Counted from the first letter of the stretch, positions 9,013 through 18,041 are shown. The stretch is DNA of 64,000 bases from Streptomyces sp. NBC_01304 (GCF_035975855.1 NZ_CP109055.1:6634001-6698000), one strand, 5' to 3'. Translations and numbers: made by a program. Notes: generated from the letters alone by a model not told the origin.

Positions 9013-10689
9013 TCAGCGGGCCAGTACCGCCCGCAGCCCACGAGCCCGCACCGCCAGCGGCCGGACCCGGGCCAGTACGCCTTCCGGAACCCAACGCACC
9101 TGCAGGCGACCGGAGTTGCGGCCCTCGGGCTCGACCGTCACTCGATGGGTGAGCCCGTGCCGCGGCCGCAGTGACGCGGTGAGCGGTGTGAAGGTGAGCG
9201 GCGCGAGCAGCAGCCCCGTGTTGCGCTGCCGGTTCTCCTCCAGCTCGAGCACCGGGTGCCGCGTCCCGTCGAAGCCCTGCACCGGCAGCTGCGCGGCGGC
9301 CAGGTCGAGCCGGACCCGGCCCTCGTAGACGCCCGGCCGCACCACGTCGAGGCGGAACCGCCAGGTGTGCCGGCGCCCGCCCGGTGCGAGGTGGACGGCG
9401 GCCGCGTGCGGGCCGACCGCGAGCCTGAGTCCCGGGTCGTAGGTGCGGATGTCCAGGTCGATCGTGGCGCCCGGCCCCTTGGTCACCTGGGTGATCTCGT
9501 GCCGGAACTGGGCCGCCGGGAACGGCCGGGTGTCCAGATCCAGTTCGGTCAGGTCGAGTTCCGCCTTGGTCTGCTCGGTGACCGGCACGCGGTCGCCCCA
9601 GTACACCCGGCCCGTCTCGTCCGCGGTGGTCTGCCGGGGTGCGACCCCGTGGCCCATGCCGCGCGCGGCCACCTGGGCGTCGGCGAGCCGGCCGTCGCGC
9701 AGCAGCTGGATCACCACGCGCTCGGAGCGCGGCAGCCGGGCGAGCGCGGAGGGCGCCACGTCGTCGAGGTACGGCACGACGGCCCCGGCGAACTGCCGCA
9801 GCCACTCCTCGTCGCGGAACGGCAGGTCGCCCGCGTACATCCGGAAGTCGTGCTTGAGGAACTTGTAGTCCTTGTCGGCGCGCAGGCCCGCATGGCCGGA
9901 CGAGACCAGGAAGTCGTCGATCAAGGTCTGGACGTGGATCCGGTCCCGTACGTTGCTGATCTTGTGCCGCTGGTTGGAGATGGAGGCCGCACCTGCGGCG
10001 GCGTACGGCTCGATGTACCAGCGGTAGACCGGCTTGGGGACGATGGTGAAGGCCCTGGCCAGGCAGTACGCCTGGGCCGAGAACAGCTGGTCCTCGTAGT
10101 GGATGCCCTCCGGGAAGCGCAGCTCGTGCCGGTCCAGGAAGGCCTTGGTGTACATCTTCGACGTGGAGAGGTGCTCGAAGAGCAGGCGCGGCTCGGCCTC
10201 GATGCCCTGCACCGTGCGCCGCTCGGCGACCAGGTCGGGCATCCAGGTGGAGCGGGCGCCGGTGTCGACGCGGACGCGCTCGACCTGGCCCATGGCGAAG
10301 TCTACGTCCTGCTCCCGGTGGGCGGCGAGCAGCAACTCGACGGCGTCGGGCGGGAGTTCGTCGTCGCTGTCGAGGAACATCAGGTACGGGGCGCGGGCGA
10401 TCTCCATCGCGCGGTTGCGCGGGGCGCTGCAGCCGCCGCTGTTCTCGGGGAGGCGGAGATAGCGGACCCGCTCGTCCCCGGACTCCAACTGCCGCGCGAC
10501 TTCGGGGGTGTTGTCCGTCGAGTGGTCGTCGCTGATGATGATCTCGATATTGGCGTGCGTCTGCGCGCGCAGCGAGGCGACCGCGCGCGGCAGCCGCTCG
10601 GCGTCATTGAAGACGATCACCGTGACGGTGACGTCCGGGCCCTTGGTGGTGTCCGCGGCCGTCGTGGGGGATATCGCTGAAGTGCTCAT
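9013..10689 (-). CDS. GT2 with C-terminal beta domain, TarS-like
   Basis: A 558-residue protein. The GT2 domain (about 20-330) has VTVIVFNDAERL, ISDDHSTDNTPE, NSGGCSAPRN, the metal motif FLDSDDEL and IHYEDQLF. The remaining 200 residues look like beta-rich domains. This plan resembles TarS/TarP-type enzymes that glycosylate wall teichoic acid, and it is paralogous to the protein encoded at 18106-19722. The ATG overlaps the stop of the upstream polymerase gene by 4 bp (ATGA), so the two are translationally coupled and probably act on the same polymer. The sugar cannot be told from sequence. Confidence 0.75.
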   Translation of the reverse strand: MSTSAISPTTAADTTKGPDVTVTVIVFNDAERLPRAVASLRAQTHANIEIIISDDHSTDNTPEVARQLESGDERVRYLRLPENSGGCSAPRNRAMEIARAPYLMFLDSDDELPPDAVELLLAAHREQDVDFAMGQVERVRVDTGARSTWMPDLVAERRTVQGIEAEPRLLFEHLSTSKMYTKAFLDRHELRFPEGIHYEDQLFSAQAYCLARAFTIVPKPVYRWYIEPYAAAGAASISNQRHKISNVRDRIHVQTLIDDFLVSSGHAGLRADKDYKFLKHDFRMYAGDLPFRDEEWLRQFAGAVVPYLDDVAPSALARLPRSERVVIQLLRDGRLADAQVAARGMGHGVAPRQTTADETGRVYWGDRVPVTEQTKAELDLTELDLDTRPFPAAQFRHEITQVTKGPGATIDLDIRTYDPGLRLAVGPHAAAVHLAPGGRRHTWRFRLDVVRPGVYEGRVRLDLAAAQLPVQGFDGTRHPVLELEENRQRNTGLLLAPLTFTPLTASLRPRHGLTHRVTVEPEGRNSGRLQVRWVPEGVLARVRPLAVRARGLRAVLAR

Positions 10690-12938
10690 CGGGCGGCGGC
10701 CTCTTCCGGGGTCGGTGCGGGGGTACGGTCCTCGACCGGGATGATCTGCGGGAGGGCTTCGGGGCGCTCGCCCAGGAAGACCCGGCGGACCACCCGGTCG
10801 GCGGCGAAACCGTCGTCGAACTCGCAGAAGCGTCGCCGGAAGTCGGCCCGCAGCTTGGCGGCCGCCTCGTCGCGCCACATCTGCGAGCCGAGCAGCTGCG
10901 TCAACTCGTCCTGGCTGAAGGCGACATGGCCGGGCGGTTGGTCGGCCACCAGGTCGAAGTAGACGCCTCGGGTCTTGGCGTACATCTCCCAGTCGTCGGC
11001 GAAGATGACGATCGGGCGGTCCAGGTTGGCGTAGTCGAACATGATCGAGGAGTAGTCCGCGATCAGCGCGTCGGCGGCCAGGCACAGGTCCTCGACCGGG
11101 TCGTACGCCGAGACGTCGATGACCCGCCCCGTCTTGCGCAGCCGCGCCAGCGGCGATGCCGCGCCGCCGTAGAAGTAGTGGCCTCGCACCAGGATCACGG
11201 TGTCCTCACCGAGCGCCTCGCTGAGCGCGGCGAGGTCCAGGCGCGGGGTCCAGCCGGCCTCGTAGTCGCGGTGCGTGGGCGCGTAGAGCAGGGCCCGCTT
11301 GCCGGGGGCGATGCCGAGGCGGGCGCGTACGGCGCGTACTTCTTCCGCGCCCGCCCGGTAGAAGACGTCGTTGCGCGGATAGCCGTAGTCGAGCGAGGTG
11401 TAGTGCGACGGGTAGGCGTGCTCCCACATCCGCGTGGAGTGGCTGTTCGCGGAGAGGCTGTAGTCCCAGCGGTCCACCCTTGCGAGCAGGCTGCGGAAGT
11501 TGAGGCCCTTGGAGGCCGCGGGGAAGTCCAGCTGGTCCAGGCCCATCCGCTTGAGCGGGGTGCCGTGGTGGGTCTGCAGGTAGGTCTGGTCGGGCCGCTT
11601 CACCATGGCATTGGGGAAGTTGACGTTGTTGACCAGGAACTTCGCGGTCCCCATCACTTCGAGGTAGCGGCGGCTGCCGGGCACCACGAAGTCGGTGCCG
11701 GGCGGCAGGAGCGGCACCCGGTCCTGGGCGACGACCCACACCGGGTGGATCTCGGGGGCCAGTTCGCCGAGCCGTGCTGCGATGGCGGCCGGGTTGCAGG
11801 CCACCCCGCGGTCCCAGTACGCGGAGAACACGGCGAGCTCGCGGTCGACGGGCTGCTCGAGCGCCTTGCCGTAGCGGTGCTTGCGGACCGCCGCGCCGAC
11901 CTTGCGCTTCTTGGCGCCGAGCTTGGACTGCAGGCCGCGGCGCTTGGCGTTGGCGGTGTTCAGGGCCTTGTAGCCCGTGTACTGGTCGCGGTCGAGCAGA
12001 TTCCGTCGTACGCCGGCCAGGCCGCCCGGCGTCTGATACCCGTCGGGCCGGTAGCGGCGGGCGTGCTCGGCGGCGCGGTGGAAGTAGTCCGGGGCGATGG
12101 CCGCGGGCAGCAGGCCGGGGCGGGCGATGGTGCGCAGATAGTCCTCGACCATGAGGTCGTAGAGCGCGATGCGTACGGCCTTCGGGCTGCTCTCGGCGAG
12201 CTCCTGCAGGCGCTCGTACGTCGCGAACACCGCGAAGTGCTGCTCGGCGGAGAGCGGGGGCAGGCTGGCCCGGCGCAGCCGGCGGTGGTGGAGGGCGACC
12301 TTGTCGAGGCAGCCGATGCGGTCGGCGAGCAGCAGGGTCGCGTAGGCCGGGTGGCGCTCGTCGGCCGGGGCGTTCGGGGCGGGCGGCAGGTCCGAGGTCA
12401 GCAGGTCGGCGTGGGCGCGGGCGAAGTCGGCGCGCAGCACACGGTTGCCGAGCAGGGGTGCGGCCGTCAGGAGCTCGGGGCGGGCGGCCAGTCGGGTGAC
12501 GGCGTGGCCGGCCTTCGCCATGAGCGCGGTGTCGCCGCTGGGGCGGGCCGGGTCCCACCAGTGGACCTGGACGTGGTCGAAGAGCAGCACGTCCAGGTCG
12601 CCGTCGGCGGTCGCGGCTTCGTCCAGGCGGGCGACGATCGAGGCCACGGCGTCGGCCGGGAGGCCGTCCTTGCTCTGCAGGAAGTGCAGATACAGGCCCG
12701 TGGCCCGGTCCAGGGCGGCGCGGCGGGCGGCGGCCGGGGAGGTGCCCTCGGGCAGGGCGAGGGGTATGAAGCGCGGGTCGCGGGCGGCGTGCGCGGCCGC
12801 CAGCTCACCGGCGGCTTCGTCGGCGGTGGCGACGAGCACCTCGAGACCGGTGTCCGGCTGCGCGGCGATGCTGTCCAGACACTCGTACAGATGGCCCTGA
12901 ATGTCCGGGCCGGACACGATCACGCTGAGGTGGGGCAT
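10686..12938 (-). CDS. TagF-like transferase with a degenerate GT2 domain
   Basis: A 750-residue paralogue of the 6694-8970 product. The TagF-like half is intact: HHGTPLKRMG with H458, APTHRDY, R-x-H with H587 and ADYSSIMFDYANLDRP. The N-terminal GT2 half has lost its key features. The nucleotide-binding DDCSPD is replaced by ATADEAAG, and the metal motif (FLDSDD in the paralogues) reads FLQSKDG at Q88-S-K-D91. It keeps the overall fold pattern (LLFDHVQVHWWD, DRIGCLDKV). It is probably a polymerase whose first domain is now structural or binding. A two-copy 19-bp direct repeat lies upstream. Confidence 0.82.
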   Translation of the reverse strand: MPHLSVIVSGPDIQGHLYECLDSIAAQPDTGLEVLVATADEAAGELAAAHAARDPRFIPLALPEGTSPAAARRAALDRATGLYLHFLQSKDGLPADAVASIVARLDEAATADGDLDVLLFDHVQVHWWDPARPSGDTALMAKAGHAVTRLAARPELLTAAPLLGNRVLRADFARAHADLLTSDLPPAPNAPADERHPAYATLLLADRIGCLDKVALHHRRLRRASLPPLSAEQHFAVFATYERLQELAESSPKAVRIALYDLMVEDYLRTIARPGLLPAAIAPDYFHRAAEHARRYRPDGYQTPGGLAGVRRNLLDRDQYTGYKALNTANAKRRGLQSKLGAKKRKVGAAVRKHRYGKALEQPVDRELAVFSAYWDRGVACNPAAIAARLGELAPEIHPVWVVAQDRVPLLPPGTDFVVPGSRRYLEVMGTAKFLVNNVNFPNAMVKRPDQTYLQTHHGTPLKRMGLDQLDFPAASKGLNFRSLLARVDRWDYSLSANSHSTRMWEHAYPSHYTSLDYGYPRNDVFYRAGAEEVRAVRARLGIAPGKRALLYAPTHRDYEAGWTPRLDLAALSEALGEDTVILVRGHYFYGGAASPLARLRKTGRVIDVSAYDPVEDLCLAADALIADYSSIMFDYANLDRPIVIFADDWEMYAKTRGVYFDLVADQPPGHVAFSQDELTQLLGSQMWRDEAAAKLRADFRRRFCEFDDGFAADRVVRRVFLGERPEALPQIIPVEDRTPAPTPEEAAAR

Positions 12939-12960
12939 GGGGCAGGTCGTCCTTATCCGG

Positions 12961-13009
12961 TCAGCAGTCGTCGGTCGGGTGGCGGCACAGTCAGCAGTGG
13001 TCGGTCGGG
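12961..13009. repeat. Direct repeat upstream of polymerase gene
   Basis: Two 19-bp copies (12961-12979 and 12991-13009, one mismatch, 30-bp period) lie 22 bp upstream of the start at 12938. The same 122-bp gap has an A+T-rich stretch at 13030-13062. Two same-face sites would suit a regulator, but this is inference. Confidence 0.5.
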
Positions 13010-13060
13010 GTCGGTCACCGTGTGCAGCTTTATGTGACTTTTGAGTCTATAAGGCAAGAA

Positions 13061-14185
13061 TTAAGGCGACTTCTTAGGGTCCAGCTGCTTGCCCAGCCAC
13101 ACCAGGGTTCCGGGCACCTCGCGCTTCCAGGTGTTGAAGTTGTGGCCGCCCTCGTCGAGGAGCATCCGGTACATCCGCAGCGGGCCAGGCTTGGTCGCGG
13201 CCAGGAACTTCAGCGTGTGGCCGTAGTCGTACTCGCCCTTGCGGCTGCTGGTGGCCAGCAGCGAGACCGGCGGCTGCGGCAGGTGCTCCATGCGCCACAT
13301 CAGGTCGTTCTCCTGCTGCAGCTTCTTGTTGCCCTGGAAGAGGTCCCCGGTGGTGTCGTCGGTCTTGGCCGAGAAATAGGGGGAGAGCCCGGCGCCCGCC
13401 GAGAACACGTCGGGGTGCATCAGCGGCAGCTTCAGTGCGCAGTAGCCCCCGGTCGAGTAGCCGGTGACGACCCAGTGCTCGGGCCCGGTCTGGACCCGGT
13501 ACTCGGAGGTCACCGCCTTGGGCAGGTCCTTCGCGAAGTACGTCTCGACCTGCGGTCCGCCCGGCACGTTCACGCACTCGGTGTCCCGGGGCGGGGTCAC
13601 CGCCGAGCGGATGAAGACCATCACCGCGGGCGGCATCTTCTTCTTGCGGGCCTTGTCCCGGGCGGTCTCGGCGAACTTGAGCTCGTTGATCATTCCGTCG
13701 ACGGTGCCGGGATAGCCGGTGATCGCCAGGATGACCGGGAACTTCTTGTGCCGGTCGCCCTTCTGGAAGTACTGGGGCGGCAGATAGACCTTCGCGGTCG
13801 CGGCGATCCGGGTGGACTCGCCCAGGATCTTCACGGTGTCGATCCGCCCGGCGATCCCCGGCGCCTTGCTCCCGGCACCCCCCAGCGGCTGGCTCGCGGA
13901 CTGCTGAACCAGCTTGCCGCCGGGACCCACCTCCTGGACGACGCCCTCGCCCTGCTGCGTGCCGAAGAGGTCGTCCCAGGAGGCGTAGAACTCGAACTTG
14001 TCGTTCACGTACAGCAGCACCACGGACAGTACGGCCACCTGGGTGCAGACGAGCAGTGCCAGCCGGCCCAGCCAGGCGCGCACGGTCGTACGGGAGAACC
14101 GTGGCCACAGCCACATGGTGAGCACGAACAGCGCCACCGCCACGAGTATGGCGAGCAGCAGCAGCTTCTTGCTGGTGAGACCCAT
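13061..14185 (-). CDS. Membrane-anchored antigen-85-like esterase
   Basis: A 374-residue protein with two N-terminal hydrophobic segments (about 8-25 and 35-58) and then an exported alpha/beta-hydrolase of the esterase-D/antigen 85 family. Nucleophile motif GYSTGGY; the His is in DEGGHNFNTW; an acidic partner probably lies between. Secreted relatives move or remove acyl groups on cell-wall glycans. ATG 14185 is chosen because AAGGA lies 6 bases upstream; the frame extends 15 codons further without a ribosome site. It is downstream of the TagG/TagH genes, so it may trim or transfer acyl groups on the exported polymer. Confidence 0.75.
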   Translation of the reverse strand: MGLTSKKLLLLAILVAVALFVLTMWLWPRFSRTTVRAWLGRLALLVCTQVAVLSVVLLYVNDKFEFYASWDDLFGTQQGEGVVQEVGPGGKLVQQSASQPLGGAGSKAPGIAGRIDTVKILGESTRIAATAKVYLPPQYFQKGDRHKKFPVILAITGYPGTVDGMINELKFAETARDKARKKKMPPAVMVFIRSAVTPPRDTECVNVPGGPQVETYFAKDLPKAVTSEYRVQTGPEHWVVTGYSTGGYCALKLPLMHPDVFSAGAGLSPYFSAKTDDTTGDLFQGNKKLQQENDLMWRMEHLPQPPVSLLATSSRKGEYDYGHTLKFLAATKPGPLRMYRMLLDEGGHNFNTWKREVPGTLVWLGKQLDPKKSP

Positions 14186-14340
14186 GGTGTGTCCTTGCTG
14201 GCGGCGGCGGAGGAGGTACCCCGACAACAAGAGGCTAAATGTCCCGATTGGGTTCTACGACTCAGAGTGATCCCCGTCGCTGTCCCGTCGCCCGCCCGTC
14301 GCCGGCCCGCCGGTGAGCCGTTCACCGGCCGGTTCGTCGG

Positions 14341-15153
14341 CTACTTGCCGGTGAACCGCTCGTACGCCTCCAGGACCTCGCCCGTCGGGCCGTCCATCCG
14401 CAGCACTCCGCCCTCCAGCCACAGGACCCGGTCGCAGGTGTCCGCGATCGACTTGTTGTTGTGGCTGACCAGGAAGACCGTGCCGGCCTGCTGGCGCAGC
14501 TCCCGGATCCGCTCCTCGGATCGCTTCTGGAAGCGCCGGTCGCCGGTGGCCAGGGCCTCGTCGATCAGGAGTACGTCGTGGTCCTTGGCGGCGCCGATGG
14601 AGAAGCGGAGCCTGGCGCGCATGCCGGAGGAGTAGGTCCGCATGGGCAGTGAGATGAAGTCGCCCTTCTCGTTGATCCCGGAGAAGTCGACGATGTCGTC
14701 GTAGCGCTCCTTGACCTGCTCGCGGCTCATGCCCATGGCGAGGCAGCCGAGCGTGACATTGCGTTCGCCGGTCAGGTCGTCCATCAGGGCGGCGTTGACG
14801 CCCATCAGGGAGGGCTGGCCGTCGGTGTAGATCCGGCCCCTCTCGCAGGGCAGCAGCCCCGCGACGGCCCGCAGCAGGGTCGACTTGCCGGAGCCGTTGG
14901 TGCCGATGAGGCCGATGGCCTCACCCTTGAAGGCGGTGAAGGAGACGCCCTTGACGGCGTGCACCTCGCGGATGCCGGGACGCTCCTTGCGGCTGATGAT
15001 CCGGGTCAGCGCGGAGGTGGCGCTGCCGCGGCCCGAGCCGGTGCCGATGATCCGGTAGACGATGTCGACGTTCTCGGCGATGACGGTGGGGGTCAGCGGG
15101 CCGCCGCCGGCCCGTACCGGGTGGGTGTCCGGCTTGATCAGGGTGTCAGCCAC
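14341..15153 (-). CDS. ABC exporter ATPase, TagH/Wzt-like
   Basis: A 270-residue nucleotide-binding protein with Walker A GTNGSGKST, signature YSSGMRAR, Walker B HDVLLIDEA and the H-loop in FLVSHNN. The AVKGVSFTAFKGEAIGLIG lead-in and the MRTYSSGM signature context are typical of teichoic acid and O-antigen exporters. It has no C-terminal carbohydrate-binding domain (Wzt) or SH3-like domain (TagH), so export is probably not gated by end-group recognition. The GTG start overlaps the end of the permease gene by 8 bp, with GGAG 10 bases upstream. Confidence 0.9.
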   Translation of the reverse strand: MADTLIKPDTHPVRAGGGPLTPTVIAENVDIVYRIIGTGSGRGSATSALTRIISRKERPGIREVHAVKGVSFTAFKGEAIGLIGTNGSGKSTLLRAVAGLLPCERGRIYTDGQPSLMGVNAALMDDLTGERNVTLGCLAMGMSREQVKERYDDIVDFSGINEKGDFISLPMRTYSSGMRARLRFSIGAAKDHDVLLIDEALATGDRRFQKRSEERIRELRQQAGTVFLVSHNNKSIADTCDRVLWLEGGVLRMDGPTGEVLEAYERFTGK

Positions 15154-16126
15154 GGCCGTAGGTCTCCTCTGCCTTCCAGAAGTAGATGAACCCGCCCACG
15201 CCGACCAGTAGCGCCCACCCGATGGCCCAGGCCCACACGTGGTGCGGCAGCTGGCTCTTGTGGAAGCTGTCGATCACGGCGAAACGCATCAGGTCGATAT
15301 AGACGGCGGCCGGATTGCACTCGAGCGCCACATGGACGGCGTGCGGGACGTTGTGGCCCTTGAGGACGTTCGAGAGCGCGAACATCACGCCGGACATGTA
15401 CATCCAGGTCCGCAGCACGAACGGCATCAGCTGTGCGATGTCCGGGGTCTTCGCGCACATCCTGGCCATGATCATCGCGAGCCCCGCGTTGAACACGAAC
15501 TGCAGCACCAGGGTGGGCAGTACGAGGAGCCAGGAGGTCGAGAGCGGCAGTCCGAAGCCGAGGATGATCACGGCCAGGGCGACCATCGAGAACAGCAGCT
15601 GCTGCAGCTGCTGCAGACAGAACGAGATCGGCAGTGCGGCCCGCGGGAAGTGCAGCGCCCGCACCAGGCCCAGGTTTCCGGCGATGGCCCGGGTCCCGGC
15701 GATCACCGAGGACTGCGTGAAGGTGAACACGAAGACGCCGGTGACCAGGAACGGGATGTAGTCGTCGATGCCTCGCTTCGCGTTCATCAGGACGCCGAAG
15801 ATGAGGTAGTAGACGCCCGCGTTGAGCAGCGGCGTCATGACCTGCCAGATCTGGCCGAGCTTCGCCTCGCTGTACTGCGAGGTCAGCTTGGCGGTGGCGA
15901 AGGCGGTGATGAAGTGCCGGCGCCGCCAGAGCTGCTTGGCGTACGTGGACAGCGGGGGGCGGGCGTTGCTGATGGCCAGGCCGTACTGCTCGGCGAGTTC
16001 GGTGGCGGAGCGGGCCGCGGGTCCTGTCCACGCTTCGTGAGGCGCCGTTTCGTGCGGCGCCGCTTCATGAAGTGTCGCTTCGTGAGGTGTCGCTTTACGC
16101 GGTGGGGCGTCGAGGAGCTGACTCAC
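15146..16126 (-). CDS. ABC exporter permease, TagG/Wzm-like, with repeat tail
   Basis: A 326-residue ABC-2 permease with six membrane segments. It has SEAKLGQIWQVMTPLLNAGVY early and NPAAVYIDLMRFAV late, both typical of TagG. With the ATPase encoded next it should export the finished polymer on its lipid carrier. The cytoplasmic N-terminal tail (about 10-33) is a run of five-residue repeats of the type A/T-P-H-E-A/T, encoded by 15-bp DNA repeats. The GTG start is chosen because the longer frame runs into the promoter of the divergent TetR gene; SD evidence is weak, so the start could be later. Confidence 0.88.
   Translation of the reverse strand: MSQLLDAPPRKATPHEATLHEAAPHETAPHEAWTGPAARSATELAEQYGLAISNARPPLSTYAKQLWRRRHFITAFATAKLTSQYSEAKLGQIWQVMTPLLNAGVYYLIFGVLMNAKRGIDDYIPFLVTGVFVFTFTQSSVIAGTRAIAGNLGLVRALHFPRAALPISFCLQQLQQLLFSMVALAVIILGFGLPLSTSWLLVLPTLVLQFVFNAGLAMIMARMCAKTPDIAQLMPFVLRTWMYMSGVMFALSNVLKGHNVPHAVHVALECNPAAVYIDLMRFAVIDSFHKSQLPHHVWAWAIGWALLVGVGGFIYFWKAEETYGRG
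16033..16105. repeat. 15-bp tandem repeats in the TagG-like gene
   Basis: Four degenerate 15-bp units (16033-16047, 16048-16062, 16063-16077, 16078-16092) and a partial fifth encode a Pro-His-Glu repeat tail. The period is a multiple of three, so copy-number changes would keep the frame. Confidence 0.85.
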
Positions 16127-16256
16127 TGATCGGCCTGGCCTTCCGCGGGGGAGTGTGTCCTGATGTGGCGGCACACGTCGGGACGGACCCGTTGCGTCGC
16201 TACGTCGAGAGTAAGCAGAAGTGACGTCGGGACGCAACCGTATCGTCGTCACGCCT

Positions 16257-16268
16257 TATGCTGTCCTC
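16257..16268 (+). promoter_or_regulatory. -10-like element for leaderless TetR transcript
   Basis: TATGCT (16257-16262) is followed by six bases and then the ATG of the TetR gene. A start of transcription at the A of ATG would fit, and no ribosome site is present. A -35 is not obvious. Confidence 0.4.
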
Positions 16269-16898
16269 ATGACTGACCCCGCCGACGCCCCCCGATCCAC
16301 CCCGTCCGCCCGGCGCAGAGCCCCTGCCGGGGCCGCCGTCCTGCGCGAGGACAAGACCGAGGCGATCCGCGCTGCGGTCTTCGCGGAGCTGGCCGCGGTG
16401 GGCTACGCCCGGATGTCCATGGAGGGCATCGCGCGCCGCGCGGGCGTGGGAAAGACGGCGGTCTACCGGCGCTGGCGATCCAAGCTGCACCTGGTCCTGG
16501 ACCTGGTCTCGGCGCTCGCGGTGCAGGGGCTGCCGGCGCCGGACACGGGGTCGCTCGAGGGGGATCTGCGACTGTTGTACGAAGTCTCCGCGCGGGCCCT
16601 GCGGCATCCCGTGGCGAGCCAGATCATCCCGGACCTGCAGGCGGAGGCCGCGCGTAACCCGGAGATCCGGGAGCCGCTGCAGAAAGCTTTGCGCGAGAGC
16701 CAGTACGGAGTCGCCCATGGCATCGTCCAGGCTGCCATCGGGCGGGGGGAGCTCCGCCCGGGGCTGGACGAGGAGTTGGCACTCGATCTGATTTCGGGGC
16801 CGCTGTACTGGCGGTCGTTGGTGGTGCGGGTTCCCTTGCCGGGAGGGTATTTGGGGGCCTTGGCGGGGGCTACCGCGGCCGGGCTGCGGGCTCTTTGA
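16269..16898 (+). CDS. TetR/AcrR-family regulator
   Basis: A 209-residue regulator. The helix-turn-helix is near residues 50-80 (MEGIARRAGVGKTAVYRRW), preceded by a flexible, basic 30-residue tail. The C-terminal ligand domain contains SQIIPDLQAEAARNPE, as in TetR_C proteins of the actinomycete type. The gene is divergent from the tagG-like gene across a 142-bp gap, so autoregulation and control of the exporter are plausible but unproven. ATG 16269 is six bases after a -10-like element, which suggests a leaderless mRNA. Confidence 0.85.
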   Translation: MTDPADAPRSTPSARRRAPAGAAVLREDKTEAIRAAVFAELAAVGYARMSMEGIARRAGVGKTAVYRRWRSKLHLVLDLVSALAVQGLPAPDTGSLEGDLRLLYEVSARALRHPVASQIIPDLQAEAARNPEIREPLQKALRESQYGVAHGIVQAAIGRGELRPGLDEELALDLISGPLYWRSLVVRVPLPGGYLGALAGATAAGLRAL

Positions 16899-17017
16899 GC
16901 GGGCTCAGGAGCAGGTGTCGGGCCGCGCCTGACCTTCGGTGCGGCCGGGCAGGGCGAGCGGGCCGGGCGGGCCGAGCGGGAGGCGGCGCAGCGGCCCTTT
17001 GCGGCGGAAACGGAAGC

Positions 17018-17040
17018 GCCGGGCCCGTTACGGGCCCGGC
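17018..17040. terminator. Hairpin between TetR gene and galE
   Basis: A perfect 10-bp G+C stem (17018-17027 with 17031-17040) with loop TTA lies in the 159-bp gap between convergent genes. It has no T-tract and is probably bidirectional. Confidence 0.6.
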
Positions 17041-17057
17041 CACCGCCGGCGTCGAAG

Positions 17058-18041
17058 TCAGCTCCGAGCCGCCTCCGGATGCAGCCGAACCCACCCCGCC
17101 CAAGCCGAAGTGACCATCGCCCGCACGTCGTGCTTGGCCGACCAGCCCAGCTCCGTCGCGATGCGCTCCGCGGACGCGACCACCCGGGCCGGGTCGCCGG
17201 CGCGGCGCGGTGTCACCTCCGGGGCGATGTCGTACGCCGAGACCTCATTGATGAGGTCGACCATCTCGCGCACCGAAACCCCCTCGCCCCGCCCGATGTT
17301 GAGCGTCAGATCGGTCCCGGCCTCGGCCGCGGCGAGCTTGCGGGCGGTGGCCACATGGGCGTCCGCCAGGTCGGCCACGTGGATGTAGTCGCGGACGCAG
17401 GTGCCGTCCGGGGTGGGGTAGTCGTCGCCGAAGATGCGGGGGGCCGCGCCCTCGGTGAGCTTCTCGAAGACCATCGGGACGACGTTGAAGACGCCGGTGT
17501 CCGCGAGTTCGGGCGCCGCCGCCCCCGCCACGTTGAAGTAGCGGAGCGACGCCGTGGACAGGCCGTGCGCCCGGCCGACCGCGCGCACCAGCCACTCGCC
17601 GGCCAGCTTCGTCTCGCCGTACGGGCTCATCGGCGCGCAGGGCGTGTCCTCGGTGACGAGGTCGATGTCGGGCATGCCGTACACCGAGGCGGAGGAGGAG
17701 AAGACGAAGGAGCCGACGCCCGCAGCGGCGACCGCTGCGAGCAGGACGCGCAGGCCCTCGATGTTCTCGTGGTAGTAGTGCAGCGGCAGTTCGACGGACT
17801 CGCCGACCTGCTTCTTGCCCGCCAGATGCACGACGCCCGTGATGCCGTGTTCGGCGATCGTGCGGTCGAGCAGTTCGCGGTCGAGGACGGATCCCCGCAC
17901 CAGGGGCACGCCCGCGGGGACGCGCTCGGCGACCCCGGTCGACAGGTCGTCGTACACGACGGCCTGCTCGCCGGCCTCGGTCATGGCGCGGACGACGTGC
18001 GCCCCGATGTAGCCGGCGCCGCCGGTGATCAGCCAGGTCAT
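17058..18041 (-). CDS. galE: UDP-glucose 4-epimerase
   Basis: A 327-residue short-chain dehydrogenase with the NAD-binding GGAGYIGAH, SSSASVYG and the catalytic YGETK, then RYFNVAGA and the substrate-side RDYIHVADLADAH. It interconverts UDP-glucose and UDP-galactose. Length and motifs are those of standard GalE. Galactose is a common component of streptomycete wall polymers, which fits the neighbours. Its stop is 159 bp from the convergent TetR gene, and its start is 64 bp after the end of the GT2 gene upstream, so the two may be co-transcribed. Confidence 0.93.
   Translation of the reverse strand: MTWLITGGAGYIGAHVVRAMTEAGEQAVVYDDLSTGVAERVPAGVPLVRGSVLDRELLDRTIAEHGITGVVHLAGKKQVGESVELPLHYYHENIEGLRVLLAAVAAAGVGSFVFSSSASVYGMPDIDLVTEDTPCAPMSPYGETKLAGEWLVRAVGRAHGLSTASLRYFNVAGAAAPELADTGVFNVVPMVFEKLTEGAAPRIFGDDYPTPDGTCVRDYIHVADLADAHVATARKLAAAEAGTDLTLNIGRGEGVSVREMVDLINEVSAYDIAPEVTPRRAGDPARVVASAERIATELGWSAKHDVRAMVTSAWAGWVRLHPEAARS

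Noticed and set aside
10926..13037. Long antisense frame of about 700 codons opposite the polymerase gene 10686-12938
   Set aside because: It is a composition shadow of a high-GC gene: low-complexity Gly/Val/Arg text, no family motifs, and the opposite strand has clear TagF motifs.
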